Numbered from the stretch's first letter, positions 9,316 through 19,367 are shown. The stretch is DNA of 64,000 bases from Dehalococcoidia bacterium (GCA_009693055.1 SHYA01000001.1:1-64000), one strand, 5' to 3'. A program made the numbers and translations. The notes: a model not told the origin generated them from the letters alone.

Positions 9316-10516
9316 CGGTCACCCCCGTATTGAGGACGTTCCTAAGCGACTGGCTCGCTCCCACAACGGGAGCCACAACCACCGCGTCTTCCTCTTGCGC
9401 CACCTGCCTGAGGCTGAGCCCCAGGCGGCGCCGCTCCATATCCACCTTCACAATCTTCGCCGTGCACACATCCCCCTCTTTGACCACCTGGTGGGGATGC
9501 TCAATCGGCTTGCTGCTCAGCTCCGAGATGTGGACCAGGCCCTCTACGCCCGGCTCCAGCCTCATAAAGGCCCCAAAAGGCGCCAGCTTCGTCACGGTTC
9601 CCTGGACCACTTGGCCCACTTCGTACCGCGAGGCGACCTGATCCCACGGGTGCGGCTGCATCCGTCGAAGGCTGAGGGAAACCCGGCCAACCTCTCGGTC
9701 CAGCTTCAGGACGTAGAGCTGGAGCTCGTCGCCGACCTTCACCGCATCCTCCGGCGCTCGGACCGGCTGCCAGGCGATTTCAGAAACGTGCAGCAGCCCC
9801 TCCAGGCCGCCGATGTCCACGAACGCTCCGAACGAGCTGAGGCTCGTGACGCGGCCTTTGACAACCTGGCCCTCTTTGAGCTCGCCCATGACCTGTCTTT
9901 TGCGCAGCGCCGTCGCCTCAAGCCACGCGGCTTTTTCAGAAAGCACCACGCGCCGCCTCGGCCGGTCCAGCTCCAGCACCTTCACCGACACGGTCCTCGG
10001 CACCTTCATCCCGTCGCCGTTCTCGGAAAGCTGGAATAGCCCCTTGGTCTCGGGTGCTAGTTGCGAGATGGGAATGAATCCCTGCACACCATCTATTACG
10101 ACGACGGCGCCTCCCCTGTTTGTTGCCGTGATGACTCCAGGGAGAAAGGTCCCTTGCTCCATCGCCTGTTGCAGCGTTGTCCAACCATGTTCCGCAGCCG
10201 CCCGGTCATAGGAAAGAAGGGCATGGCCGTGCTTGCTCTCCGGCTCCAGAACGATTGCGAGCAGCTTGCTCCCGACCTTGAGCGCCTGGCGCCCTTCCTC
10301 GTTCAGGGTCTGCAGCTCGCTAAGCCGGATAACGCCCTCCGACTTGCCGCCGATGTTCACGAGGAGGGCGTCCGGGGATACGCTCATTACCACCCCTTCC
10401 ACAAGCTCACCGCGACGGGCCTCTTTCCAGCCACCCATCTCGTCAAGCAGCTCTCTCATAGAAAGGGCTTGCGACACCGTTGCAGTCTCCTTGGGGGCGA
10501 CCTCGCTCTGTCCCAT
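9299..10516 (-). CDS. S1 RNA-binding domain protein, ribosomal protein S1 homologue
   Basis: 405 aa with four S1 domains in tandem. The last two are the best conserved (GRVTSLSSFGAFVDIGGLEG, GTVTKLAPFGAFMRL), as in bacterial S1 proteins that help mRNA bind the 30S subunit. The start was set at MGQSEVAPK (10516) because a strong promoter lies just upstream and would leave the longer ORF start outside the transcript. Its end overlaps clpC, an unusual partner. Four domains is fewer than the six of E. coli S1 but common in other phyla. Confidence 0.85.
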   Translation of the reverse strand: MGQSEVAPKETATVSQALSMRELLDEMGGWKEARRGELVEGVVMSVSPDALLVNIGGKSEGVIRLSELQTLNEEGRQALKVGSKLLAIVLEPESKHGHALLSYDRAAAEHGWTTLQQAMEQGTFLPGVITATNRGGAVVVIDGVQGFIPISQLAPETKGLFQLSENGDGMKVPRTVSVKVLELDRPRRRVVLSEKAAWLEATALRKRQVMGELKEGQVVKGRVTSLSSFGAFVDIGGLEGLLHVSEIAWQPVRAPEDAVKVGDELQLYVLKLDREVGRVSLSLRRMQPHPWDQVASRYEVGQVVQGTVTKLAPFGAFMRLEPGVEGLVHISELSSKPIEHPHQVVKEGDVCTAKIVKVDMERRRLGLSLRQVAQEEDAVVVAPVVGASQSLRNVLNTGVTDVKPV

Positions 10517-10537
10517 TGCATCCACCAGTACGAATTT

Positions 10538-10567
10538 ATTATAGGCGTCAGGACGACCGGGTGTAAA
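10538..10567 (-). promoter_or_regulatory. Sigma-70 type promoter for the S1-domain gene and clpC
   Basis: On the reverse strand TTTACA and a perfect TATAAT are separated by 18 bp. The expected start of transcription is near 10531, about 15 nt before the ATG at 10516. Confidence 0.7.
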
Positions 10568-10664
10568 GGCTAAGAAAGCGCCGATTTCGGCCTCCCAGCA
10601 GCCGAAACTCGCACCCACTCTCCACGCTCCCCAAAAGCACACCTCCTGTCGTCGCGCCACCCAC

Positions 10665-10692
10665 TGTCATTCTGAGCGCAGCGAGGAATCCG
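10665..10692. repeat. Dispersed TGTCATTCTGAGCGCAGCGA repeat
   Basis: The stretch TGTCATTCTGAGCGCAGCGA followed by GGAATC lies in the gap between the S1-domain gene and corA. Related copies, some inverted, occur near 6757-6780, 15354-15372 and 54420-54435. It is a non-coding interspersed repeat. Confidence 0.65.
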
Positions 10693-10861
10693 TATTACTA
10701 TTAGTCACGGCTTCTTCCGTTGTCCACCTCTGCGTCAGGCGCGATTCGCTTCCGGTCCGGTTGAACCCCGCCGGGGCGCTTCGGGCAACGAGAGGCGCCG
10801 GCGGGATGAACCAGAGCGGCCCCGCGTTGTGCTAGAATACGACGTCTTTCAGGAGCGTGCG

Positions 10862-11803
10862 TTGGCAACGGACGTCAAAGCCAAAGAGCCTGGAATCGAA
10901 ACGGTCCAGTGGAACGGGCTAACGTGGGTCAATGTGGAGCGCCCCACGCGGGCCGAGATGTCCTTCCTGCGCGAACGCTACGGCTTCCACCCCCTCGCCC
11001 TTGAGGACTGTATCAGCCGCATCCAGCTCCCCAAGATTGACGAGTACGGTGAATACGTATTCCTGGTTCTTCACTTCCCTCTCTTCAACCCGACGATCCG
11101 CATGACCGAGCCCAGCCAGGTCTCCATCTTTGCGGCGTCTTCCTACGTGGTCACGGTGCACCAAGGGGATCTGCGCCCCTTGAGCAAGCTGTTCCAGGAC
11201 TGCTCGTTGAGCGAGGCGGTCCGCAACGACGTGATGGGGCGATCCTCAGGCTACTTGCTGTACCGGATCCTGGACGTCCTGGTGGACGCCTGCTTCCCAA
11301 TCCTGAACCAGGCGATTGAAAACCTGGAGCGGATAGAGCGGGAGCCCATCTCCAAGAACTCCAGCTACACCATCCGGGAGCTCTCCATCATCCGGCGCGA
11401 CGTGGTCGCCTACCGCCGTCTTATCCGCCCTCAGGTGGAGGTGATGGAGACACTGGAAGCCAGAGAGTACCCGTTGCTGAAGGTGGACCCGGACGTGTAC
11501 TTTGGGGACCTTGCCGACCATACCCGCCGCATCTGGGAGGAGTTGGAGGAGCTGAAGGAGGTGGGAGACGGGTTGAGTGACACGTTCCTTGCGTCCAACA
11601 TCTTCACGACGAACGACGCCCTCCGCGCCCTCACCATCGTGTTCACCATGACGCTGCCCGGCACCCTGCTCGCGACCCTCTACGGCATGAACGTCCCTCT
11701 CCCGTTCCAAAATCACTCCGGGACCCTCTGGGTCATGCTGGGTCTCAGCATCATCCCCTCCGCTGCCCTCCTTATCTGGCTCCGCCGCAGGGGATGGTTC
11801 TAG
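10862..11803 (+). CDS. corA: CorA-family magnesium/cobalt transporter
   Basis: 313 aa. CorA pentamers carry Mg2+ and other divalent ions across the inner membrane. A long cytoplasmic domain (HPLALEDC near residue 40) is followed by two C-terminal membrane spans with the signature YGMNVPLPF between them. I chose the TTG at 10862, which has AGGAG six bases upstream. The GTG at 10829 would lie upstream of a TAGAAT -10-like box (10833-10838). No M-box riboswitch was seen in the short leader. Confidence 0.92.
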   Translation: MATDVKAKEPGIETVQWNGLTWVNVERPTRAEMSFLRERYGFHPLALEDCISRIQLPKIDEYGEYVFLVLHFPLFNPTIRMTEPSQVSIFAASSYVVTVHQGDLRPLSKLFQDCSLSEAVRNDVMGRSSGYLLYRILDVLVDACFPILNQAIENLERIEREPISKNSSYTIRELSIIRRDVVAYRRLIRPQVEVMETLEAREYPLLKVDPDVYFGDLADHTRRIWEELEELKEVGDGLSDTFLASNIFTTNDALRALTIVFTMTLPGTLLATLYGMNVPLPFQNHSGTLWVMLGLSIIPSAALLIWLRRRGWF

Positions 11804-11861
11804 CTCCCTCTCCTCAAAAGCGAAGGCGTCCCCCGGAAAGAGCAGCAGCTAAGAGGAACCG

Positions 11862-12998
11862 ATGCGGAAAGCAGCCCTGGTCTATGGCGACGTCCTCTCG
11901 CAACACCGGCTGCGCGAGGACCATCCCATGGTGCCGACGCGGTTGCGGTACGCCTACGAGCTCATCAAGGCCTACGGCGCCTTTGCGCTGCCCAACGCCT
12001 TGCTGGTGGAGCCGCGCCAGGCCTCGCCTGAAGAGCTCCTCCTGTTCCACACGCCTGAGTACGTAGAGACCGTTCGCGCCTTGAGCCGCGGCGAAAGGCT
12101 GGAGGAGGCGGGGCGCTTCAACTTCTCCGCTCAGGGGGACAACCCCGTGTACCCCGGCATGTATGAGGCGGCGGTCTGGTCCACGGGAGCCTCCGCGAAG
12201 GCGGCGGACCTCTTGCTGGAGGGAGCGGCGGACGTGGCGTGCAACTTCTCCGGCGGCCTCCACCACGCCATGCCGGCGTACGCCTCGGGCTTTTGCGTCT
12301 TTAATGATCCGGTCATCGCCATCAAACTGCTGGCGAACAGGGGACTCAAAGTCGCCTACGTGGACATCGACTGCCACCACGGCGACGGCGTGCAGTACGC
12401 CTTCTACGACACCGACCAGGTGCTGACCGTCTCGCTGCACGAGTCCGGGCGTTCCCTGTTCCCAGGGACAGGTTTCGCGGAGGAGACCGGAACAGGCCGC
12501 GGCCGCGGCTACTCGGTGAACGTGCCGCTCGCGCCCTACACCGGTGACGACGTGTACCTCTGGGCCTTCCGGGAAGTCGTCCCCCCGCTGCTGAACGTGT
12601 TCAAGCCGGACGTTCTAGTCACCCAGCTGGGGATCGACACACACTTCAAGGACCCCCTTACGCACCTCAAGCTCACGGTGCAGGGGTTTGGGCAGGTGGT
12701 GGAGGAGCTTGGCGAACTCGCGCCGGGGAAATGGCTTGCGCTGGGTGGCGGCGGCTACGACATCTCGGCGGTCACCCGTGGCTGGACCATCGCATTTGGC
12801 CGCATGCTGGGGACGACCTGGCCGAATGAGGTGCCAGCCTCGTTTCAAGAGCGGTACGGGCTGAAGGAGCTGTACGACGCGGCCTACGTTGACCCCGACC
12901 TGCAACACCGCGCGGACGTGCGCCGCTTCGCCGAGCAGAGCGTCGCCGCCGTGCGCCGCCTCGTCTTCCCCTTCCACGGCCTGTCCGCCATGGTGTAA
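11862..12998 (+). CDS. Histone deacetylase family protein (AcuC-like)
   Basis: 378 aa zinc-dependent deacetylase of the arginase/deacetylase fold. The catalytic core is visible: GGLHHAMPAYASGFCVFND with the His pair, the zinc-binding DIDCHHGDGVQ, and GGGGYD near the C-terminus. In Bacillus, AcuC deacetylates acetyl-CoA synthetase; whether that is the target here is unknown. It lies 58 bp after corA on the same strand. The family call is strong and the substrate is open. Confidence 0.9.
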   Translation: MRKAALVYGDVLSQHRLREDHPMVPTRLRYAYELIKAYGAFALPNALLVEPRQASPEELLLFHTPEYVETVRALSRGERLEEAGRFNFSAQGDNPVYPGMYEAAVWSTGASAKAADLLLEGAADVACNFSGGLHHAMPAYASGFCVFNDPVIAIKLLANRGLKVAYVDIDCHHGDGVQYAFYDTDQVLTVSLHESGRSLFPGTGFAEETGTGRGRGYSVNVPLAPYTGDDVYLWAFREVVPPLLNVFKPDVLVTQLGIDTHFKDPLTHLKLTVQGFGQVVEELGELAPGKWLALGGGGYDISAVTRGWTIAFGRMLGTTWPNEVPASFQERYGLKELYDAAYVDPDLQHRADVRRFAEQSVAAVRRLVFPFHGLSAMV

Positions 12999-13159
12999 GG
13001 TCACGCCGCCTGCATCCCAGCTTACAAGTGGGCGTGTCGCCTTTCTACCGGGACATCAAGCGGACCCGAACAGGAGCGCAAGAAGTCTCAAAGCGATCAG
13101 GAGCAGCCCTTCAACAGATGCGCCTTAGGGAATCAGCTAGTCAAGTAGGCGAAGCCAAA

Positions 13160-13461
13160 GCAGGGGCGAGGTTCCTCCGAGGATCGGCGACAAGGACACG
13201 GCTCACGAGACCGTCAACCACAGCGCCGAGGAATGGGTGCGCGGGAACGTGCATACCCAGACCGTAGAGGGCATTTGAAGCCTTCTCAAGCGTTCTATCG
13301 TGGGTGCCTATCACAAGGTCTCCGTGAAGCATCTGGCCGCTTACCTTGACGAGCTGGAATGGCGGTTCAACAACCGCAAGAACCCGTGTCTGTTCAGGGA
13401 TACTCTCATGAAGCTTTTGTTTTCCGGGGTGTTGCCTTATCAGACACTTGTTGCTGAGTAA
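13160..13461 (+). pseudogene. Decayed IS1595-family (ISXO2-like) transposase C-terminus
   Basis: The reading frame ending with TAA at 13459-13461 gives HETVNHSAEEWVRG, then SLLKRSIVGAYHKVSVKHL and RFNNRKNP, the C-terminal core of IS1595 DDE transposases. An in-frame TGA falls where the family has Trp (GFWSLLKR becomes GI*SLLKR). The N-terminal half is missing and no terminal inverted repeats were found, so the copy is dead. The left boundary is approximate. Confidence 0.8.
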
Positions 13462-14182
13462 GTTGCTGCTTGGGCGCTGCGAAGCCAGGAACACTCATAC
13501 CTGCCCTGCGGAACGCCATTACGATCAATTCAGTAAGCGTTGCGTAAGAATAGCGAGCAGTGTTGAAGCGATCTAAAAAGACGGGCTTCGTGCATGTCTC
13601 ATCGCACGGAACCCTTACCTCAAAGCCAACACTGGTAAAAGGATATTCAATTCCTTGATATCCAACACCACGGCACAGCATCTCAAGTCGGCACTCCCAA
13701 ATCATGTCCTCACGTATTGTTATTGGCATTTTCGCAAAACTGCCTTGTGCATCTTGCGGAATGTCCCACTTCCCCCCGATGAGAATGAAATCTGGGAGAT
13801 TTCTACTTTTGGCTACTATCATCACGCGACTTTGTTGGTCTGTGGCCTTGAATTGAAACACTGCATTTGCTTGCGAATCTGTTTGGATAGATAATCGCTC
13901 ACCATCAAGCCAGCGCCGTAATGTTGCCTCAATATCCTTATCTCTGCGAGTTGCAAAGCCACGGTCGCGACGCCTACGAAAGTCATGAACTTGGTTTGTC
14001 GCGAAAAGCGCCATAGACGCTGCTGCCATAATTCCAAGAACAATTAGATACCAATCAATAGATTGAACCGAACCCAGCACTCCTACCACAGCTGGTCCAC
14101 CAATAATGAGCAGAGCGGCAAGAGCATTGGAGACAACAGATTTGAACAACTCTCGCATGTTGTGATTTTGCCATGCCGCCAA
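13406..14182 (-). CDS. Hypothetical membrane protein, atypical base composition
   Basis: 258 aa, family not recognised. Two hydrophobic segments near the N-terminus (about residues 18-38 and 43-60) are followed by a charged linker (DFRRRRDRGFATRRD) and a soluble domain of about 170 residues with several Cys. The region is visibly richer in A+T than its neighbours. The last 18 or so residues are read antisense to the IS1595 remnant, so the original C-terminus was probably replaced on insertion. An alternative start is Met9. It may be a recent acquisition. Confidence 0.6.
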   Translation of the reverse strand: MAAWQNHNMRELFKSVVSNALAALLIIGGPAVVGVLGSVQSIDWYLIVLGIMAAASMALFATNQVHDFRRRRDRGFATRRDKDIEATLRRWLDGERLSIQTDSQANAVFQFKATDQQSRVMIVAKSRNLPDFILIGGKWDIPQDAQGSFAKMPITIREDMIWECRLEMLCRGVGYQGIEYPFTSVGFEVRVPCDETCTKPVFLDRFNTARYSYATLTELIVMAFRRAGMSVPGFAAPKQQLTQQQVSDKATPRKTKAS

Positions 14183-14312
14183 TCCGCTGCAAGTATATAA
14201 TCCCTAAAAGAACAAGCCTCGGCAGGGTGGGAAAATCGTGCCCTTGCGGGCCTCGCCGCAACATGTTACAAATGCGTAAGGCACACCGCAGGCGCGGAAA
14301 GGGGCGAGCAGG

Positions 14313-15263
14313 ATGGACTCTTTAATCTGGAACGAGCGCCCTCAACTGCAGAACCCCATCTTTATCGCGGCGTTCGGAGGCTGGTCCGACGCTCAGGAAT
14401 CCGCAACAGGCGGCGTTCACTACCTGATCCACGAGCTCCAGGCCACCAAGTTCGCCGAGCTGGACCCCGAGGAGTTCTACGTCTTTGTGCGCATGCGTCC
14501 CATCGTCAACTTCAACGAGGAGGGCGACCGCTCCATCCGCTGGCCAACCAACGAGTTTTTTTACTGGAAGAACCTGGCGGGCAGCTCCGACGTGATCCTG
14601 TTCGTTGGGCTTGAGCCGCACATCCACTGGAAGCAGTACGCCAATGCCCTGCTTGAGGTGGCGGAGGCGTACCACGCCTCGCCGATCTACGTGCTGGGTT
14701 CCTTCCTTGACGGAACCCCACACACGCGCACGCCGGGTGTCATCGGAATCGCGAGCACACCGCAGCTCCGCGAGGTGCTCGCAGAAGCCGGCGTCTCAGG
14801 CGTGCGCGTGCGCCCCCAGTACCAGGGGCCGACCGGCGTCTCAACCGTCTTCACGCTGGCCTGCCAGAAGAAAGGGCTGGAGCACGCCGGCATCTGGGGC
14901 CGCGCCCCCCACTACCTCCAGATTTCACCGAACCCGAAGGTGAGCCAATCCCTCCTCCAGTCGCTGCTCAGGGCGCTCCCGCTGCCGGTGAGCTTGTCGC
15001 CGCTCCAGAAGGCGGTGACGGAGTTTGACAAAGAGGTGGAGAAGGCGCTCGCCGACAACGCGGAGCTGCAAGGATACGTGCGTAAGCTGGAGCAACAGTA
15101 CGACGCCAACACGCAGGAGTCGCTGGAACAGGCGCCCCAGGGACAGCCTGGCGAGGAGTTGCCCAGCACGGAGTCGGTGCTGCGCGACGTGGAGGAGTTT
15201 TTCCGGCGGCGCCCGCCAGCGGACGGCGGGGACGAGACGACGCCACCCGGCCAGGCCGGCTAG
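14313..15263 (+). CDS. PAC2 family protein
   Basis: 316 aa. The PAC2 fold (first known from proteasome assembly chaperone 2) is recognised from IFIAAFGGWSDAQESATGG and YVLGSFLDGTPHTRTPGV. Bacterial members are common in Actinobacteria and Chloroflexota but have no firmly assigned role. Charged, likely helical or coiled sequence fills residues 225-300. GGCGAGCAGG precedes the ATG. No proteasome genes lie in this window. Confidence 0.82.
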   Translation: MDSLIWNERPQLQNPIFIAAFGGWSDAQESATGGVHYLIHELQATKFAELDPEEFYVFVRMRPIVNFNEEGDRSIRWPTNEFFYWKNLAGSSDVILFVGLEPHIHWKQYANALLEVAEAYHASPIYVLGSFLDGTPHTRTPGVIGIASTPQLREVLAEAGVSGVRVRPQYQGPTGVSTVFTLACQKKGLEHAGIWGRAPHYLQISPNPKVSQSLLQSLLRALPLPVSLSPLQKAVTEFDKEVEKALADNAELQGYVRKLEQQYDANTQESLEQAPQGQPGEELPSTESVLRDVEEFFRRRPPADGGDETTPPGQAG

Positions 15264-15274
15264 CTCAACCCCGT

Positions 15275-15384
15275 TCACCCTGAGCCTGCCTGCCCTCGAA
15301 CGAAGCGAAGGGTCGAAGGGCGGCGACTGATACGCCCGTGGTTCGACCCGCTCGCTTCGCTCAGAATGACACAAAAGGGGAGCC
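15275..15384. repeat. Compound dispersed repeat (GAAGCGAAGGGTCGAA / inverted TCAGAATGACA)
   Basis: After the PAC2 gene come CACCCTGAGCCTGCCTGCCC, a GAACGAAGCGAAGGGTCGAA block, and the inverted form CTCGCTTCGCTCAGAATGAC. The part TCAGAATGACACAAAAGGGG followed by AGCC recurs almost exactly at 54423-54447. It is non-coding and interspersed; no promoter or RNA gene was recognised in it. Confidence 0.6.
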
Positions 15385-15446
15385 CGAGGGGACTGCAAGC
15401 CTCCTCGGCGTGACCCGGTTCGACCGCTCGCAGCACCACCAAACAC

Positions 15447-15473
15447 AAAAGGACGCCCTTTGGGCGTCCTTTT
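15447..15473. terminator. Bidirectional intrinsic terminator
   Basis: AAAAGGACGCCC and GGGCGTCCTTTT form a 12-bp perfect stem with a TTT loop, with A- and T-runs at either edge. It lies between the PAC2 gene (plus) and the end of the dnaK-side transcript (minus), and can stop both. Confidence 0.85.
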
Positions 15474-15492
15474 GATTGGCCTTGCTACCTGC

Positions 15493-15813
15493 TTAAGCTG
15501 GGGCGTGTGGGGTCTCGGCCTGCTTCGGCGTGCACTCCTGCACCAGCCTGTGGCCTTCCTGCTCCACGCCGGCGGCCACGCAGTCCAGGAACACGGAATA
15601 CGCCACCTTAGCCAGAGCCTTCCGCTTCCACAGTTCCAGCCGCGCCGTCTCGTCACTCTGCTGAAGCTCCAGCAGCCGGCCCAACCGGTTCAGGCAGAGA
15701 AGCTGGTACGGCGTGTAGGCCGCTAGCTCCCCGACATGCTCCATGTCAGCGGCATGGCCGCCGCTGGCAGGGGCCTTCGCCGCGAGTTTGGCTGTCTCCT
15801 GTCTGTTCACCAT
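15493..15813 (-). CDS. Hypothetical protein downstream of dnaK
   Basis: 106 aa, family not recognised. I set the start at the ATG at 15813, which has GGAGG five bases upstream, rather than the longer ORF start inside dnaK. The protein is mostly helical and charged with a conserved-looking core (YTPYQLLCLNRLGRLLEL), two internal Cys, no signal peptide and no membrane span. It follows dnaK by 67 bp and ends just before a strong terminator, so it may be the last gene of the heat-shock unit. Confidence 0.65.
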   Translation of the reverse strand: MVNRQETAKLAAKAPASGGHAADMEHVGELAAYTPYQLLCLNRLGRLLELQQSDETARLELWKRKALAKVAYSVFLDCVAAGVEQEGHRLVQECTPKQAETPHAPA

Positions 15814-15880
15814 GGCGCCTCCATTGTAGCACTGCTCACGCCGGCGCGCCTGAACACGCCCGGAAAATGGTGGGACGGGA

Positions 15881-17782
<1,902 letters not shown>

Positions 17783-17788
17783 AGACGT

Positions 17789-18430
17789 TTATCCCTCCCC
17801 ATTGCTTGCACGTTCAGAGCCGGCGGCAGGCGCCTGAGGCCTCGCCTTGGCCACCACCACCCTGGCCGGGCGGAGCACCTTGCCGTGCAGCCGGTACCCC
17901 CTCGCCACGACCGCTATCACCTGTCCCTCAGGGTGCTCGTCCGTTTCGTGGTACGCCACAACCTCGTGCTCCCACGGGTCCAGTGGCTTGCCGAGCGGCT
18001 CCACCGTCTGAACGCCGATCTCTCCCAGGAGCGCGTTCGCCTTCTTCCCGATAAGCCGGATTCCCACCAACCACGGCTGGTCGCCTTCCGGGGCGGCCTG
18101 AAGGGCGCGCTCCAGGTCGTCCAGCAGCGGGAACAGCTTGAGCAACAGCTGGTCCCCCGCGGCCTTCTGGATCTCCTCTCGTTCGGCCTCCATCCGGCGG
18201 CGGAAGTTCACGAAGTCGGCTTGGGTGCGCTGCGCAAGGGCGCGGAACTGGTCGCGTTCCTGGCGCGCCTCTTCCAGCTCGGCGCGAAGCTGTTCCTCGG
18301 CAGTCAGCGCGGCGCCCGACGGCAGGCCGGAGGGCGCCTTGCGCGATTCCTCGGCGTTGCCTGAGGCGCTATCCGCCACGTCGCCGGCCGCTTGCTCTTC
18401 CGCGCGCTCTCGCTCCCCCGGATGGCCCAT
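17789..18430 (-). CDS. grpE: Nucleotide exchange factor GrpE
   Basis: 213 aa. A long helix (about residues 45-95, AEEQLRAELEEARQERDQFR) leads to the GrpE core with ADFVNFRRRMEAEREE and the beta-domain ending GYRLHGKVLRPARVVVAK. The start MGHPGERERAEEQ (18430) lies inside the upstream hspR reading frame, a 62-bp overlap; the longer ORF upstream is an hspR shadow. It is followed directly by dnaK. Confidence 0.94.
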   Translation of the reverse strand: MGHPGERERAEEQAAGDVADSASGNAEESRKAPSGLPSGAALTAEEQLRAELEEARQERDQFRALAQRTQADFVNFRRRMEAEREEIQKAAGDQLLLKLFPLLDDLERALQAAPEGDQPWLVGIRLIGKKANALLGEIGVQTVEPLGKPLDPWEHEVVAYHETDEHPEGQVIAVVARGYRLHGKVLRPARVVVAKARPQAPAAGSERASNGEG

Positions 18431-18998
18431 CGCTCTCCTCCACGTTTTGGCCTGGCACGTCTTGGTCTGGCGCCGGCGCCGCAGGCTCCAGCCCGGCCTG
18501 CGGCAGTCGCAGCGACCTGAACACCTGCGCCCACGCCTCCCGGAACACCGTGTCCACACCCGCGTTGTCGCTCATCAGGGGCTGAAGCCGCTGCTGCATC
18601 CCCATCAGCTCGTCCAGCAAGCCCAGGGTGGCCTCCACACCGGCCAGGTTCATCCCCCAGTGGTCCACCAGATGCTTCACCATGCGCAGCCGCGTGATGT
18701 CCTGCTCCGAGTAGAGCCGCAGCAACCCCTCCGTTCGGGAAGGAGCCACAAGGCCAACCCGCTCGTACTTGCGGAGCGTCTGCGGGTGCATCTCCAGCAG
18801 TCGCGACGCCACGCTGATCACGTACACGCCCTCCCGTTGGCTGGCGAAGCGGGCTTGCGCGACGCTCACCGTAATGCGCACGGGGCCCGGCTCCTCGACC
18901 ATTGGCGGCTTTCGCTCCGGGCGCTCGGCGGCAGGCCGGGACGCGCTCGCCTGCTTTCGAACCCGCTGTCCACCGGCTGAACGTCCCCTCTGCTTCAT
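18369..18998 (-). CDS. hspR: Heat-shock transcriptional repressor HspR (MerR family)
   Basis: 209 aa. The winged-helix DNA-binding region VYVISVASRLLEMHPQTLRK followed by YERVGLVAPSRTEGLLRLYS is the HspR subfamily of MerR. HspR represses dnaK operons and is released when DnaK is busy with unfolded protein. The start MKQRGRSAGG (18998) lies only 10 bp after a perfect TATAAT. About 60 extra basic residues precede the MerR domain, and a Pro/Gly-rich tail follows it. As first gene of hspR-grpE-dnaK it likely controls its own operon. Confidence 0.88.
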   Translation of the reverse strand: MKQRGRSAGGQRVRKQASASRPAAERPERKPPMVEEPGPVRITVSVAQARFASQREGVYVISVASRLLEMHPQTLRKYERVGLVAPSRTEGLLRLYSEQDITRLRMVKHLVDHWGMNLAGVEATLGLLDELMGMQQRLQPLMSDNAGVDTVFREAWAQVFRSLRLPQAGLEPAAPAPDQDVPGQNVEESDGPSGGARARGRASGRRRGG

Positions 18999-19008
18999 GG
19001 CGTCTCCC

Positions 19009-19037
19009 ATTATAGCCGCGACGCACGCTTCACACAA
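19009..19037 (-). promoter_or_regulatory. Promoter of hspR-grpE-dnaK
   Basis: On the reverse strand TTGTGT, 17 bp, TATAAT. The -10 box ends 10 bp before the chosen hspR ATG, so the transcript would have almost no leader. No exact HAIR (CTTGAGT-N7-ACTCAAG) or CIRCE element was found. Confidence 0.7.
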
Positions 19038-19050
19038 CATATAGCAGAAC

Positions 19051-19079
19051 TTGACACGAATTGTATCATGTTTTATACT
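19051..19079 (+). promoter_or_regulatory. Promoter of the small Cys-motif gene pair
   Basis: TTGACA, 17 bp, TATACT on the plus strand, diverging from the hspR promoter with only 13 bp between the two -35 boxes. Transcription would begin near 19086, about 10 nt before the first small ORF. Confidence 0.75.
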
Positions 19080-19095
19080 TGGTCTGCTTACCAGG

Positions 19096-19203
19096 ATGGA
19101 GGCGATGAAGCCCCCTGGGAACGCGGGACGCATCCAACTGTGGTGTTCCCATTGTTCTAAGGATAGTAAGGCCGAAGACCCGGCCGGAACGGAGGACGCA
19201 TGA
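19096..19203 (+). CDS. Possible 35-aa protein with a CxxC motif
   Basis: A short ORF not in the track encodes 35 residues containing RIQLWCSHCSKDSK. Its TGA overlaps the ATG of the next small gene in the pattern ATGA, and it starts about 10 nt after the predicted transcription start. No homologue is recognised. The coupling and the promoter position support translation, but it is too short to be sure and may only be a leader ORF. Confidence 0.45.
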   Translation: MEAMKPPGNAGRIQLWCSHCSKDSKAEDPAGTEDA

Positions 19204-19367
19204 AGGCAATCTACTTCAAGGCCTGCCCAAAGTGCAGCGGGACGGTCGTCATGCGCGAGGACGACTTCGGCACGTACCTGCAGTGCCTCAACTGCAGTCG
19301 CATCGTTGAACTGCCCGCCGCACGCGCCCATCTGAACGTCCGTGCCAGGGAGAAGCAGACGGCGTAA
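19200..19367 (+). CDS. Small zinc-ribbon protein
   Basis: 55 aa, missing from the ORF track. CPKC near residue 9 and CLNC near residue 29 make a four-cysteine zinc ribbon, with an intervening GTVVMREDDFGTYLQ. GGAGG lies four bases before the ATG, and a clean terminator follows. Proteins of this type are widespread and unassigned; DNA, RNA or protein binding are all possible. It is divergent from the heat-shock operon but has its own promoter. Confidence 0.8.
   Translation: MKAIYFKACPKCSGTVVMREDDFGTYLQCLNCSRIVELPAARAHLNVRAREKQTA

Noticed and set aside
10829-10861. GTG at 10829 as corA start
   Set aside because: It lies upstream of a -10-like TAGAAT and has no ribosome site; the TTG at 10862 has AGGAG at correct spacing.
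18900-19100. HAIR or CIRCE heat-shock operator at the hspR promoter
   Set aside because: The region has CTTGACA and other partial half-sites but no CTTGAGT-N7-ACTCAAG or TTAGCACTC-N9-GAGTGCTAA.
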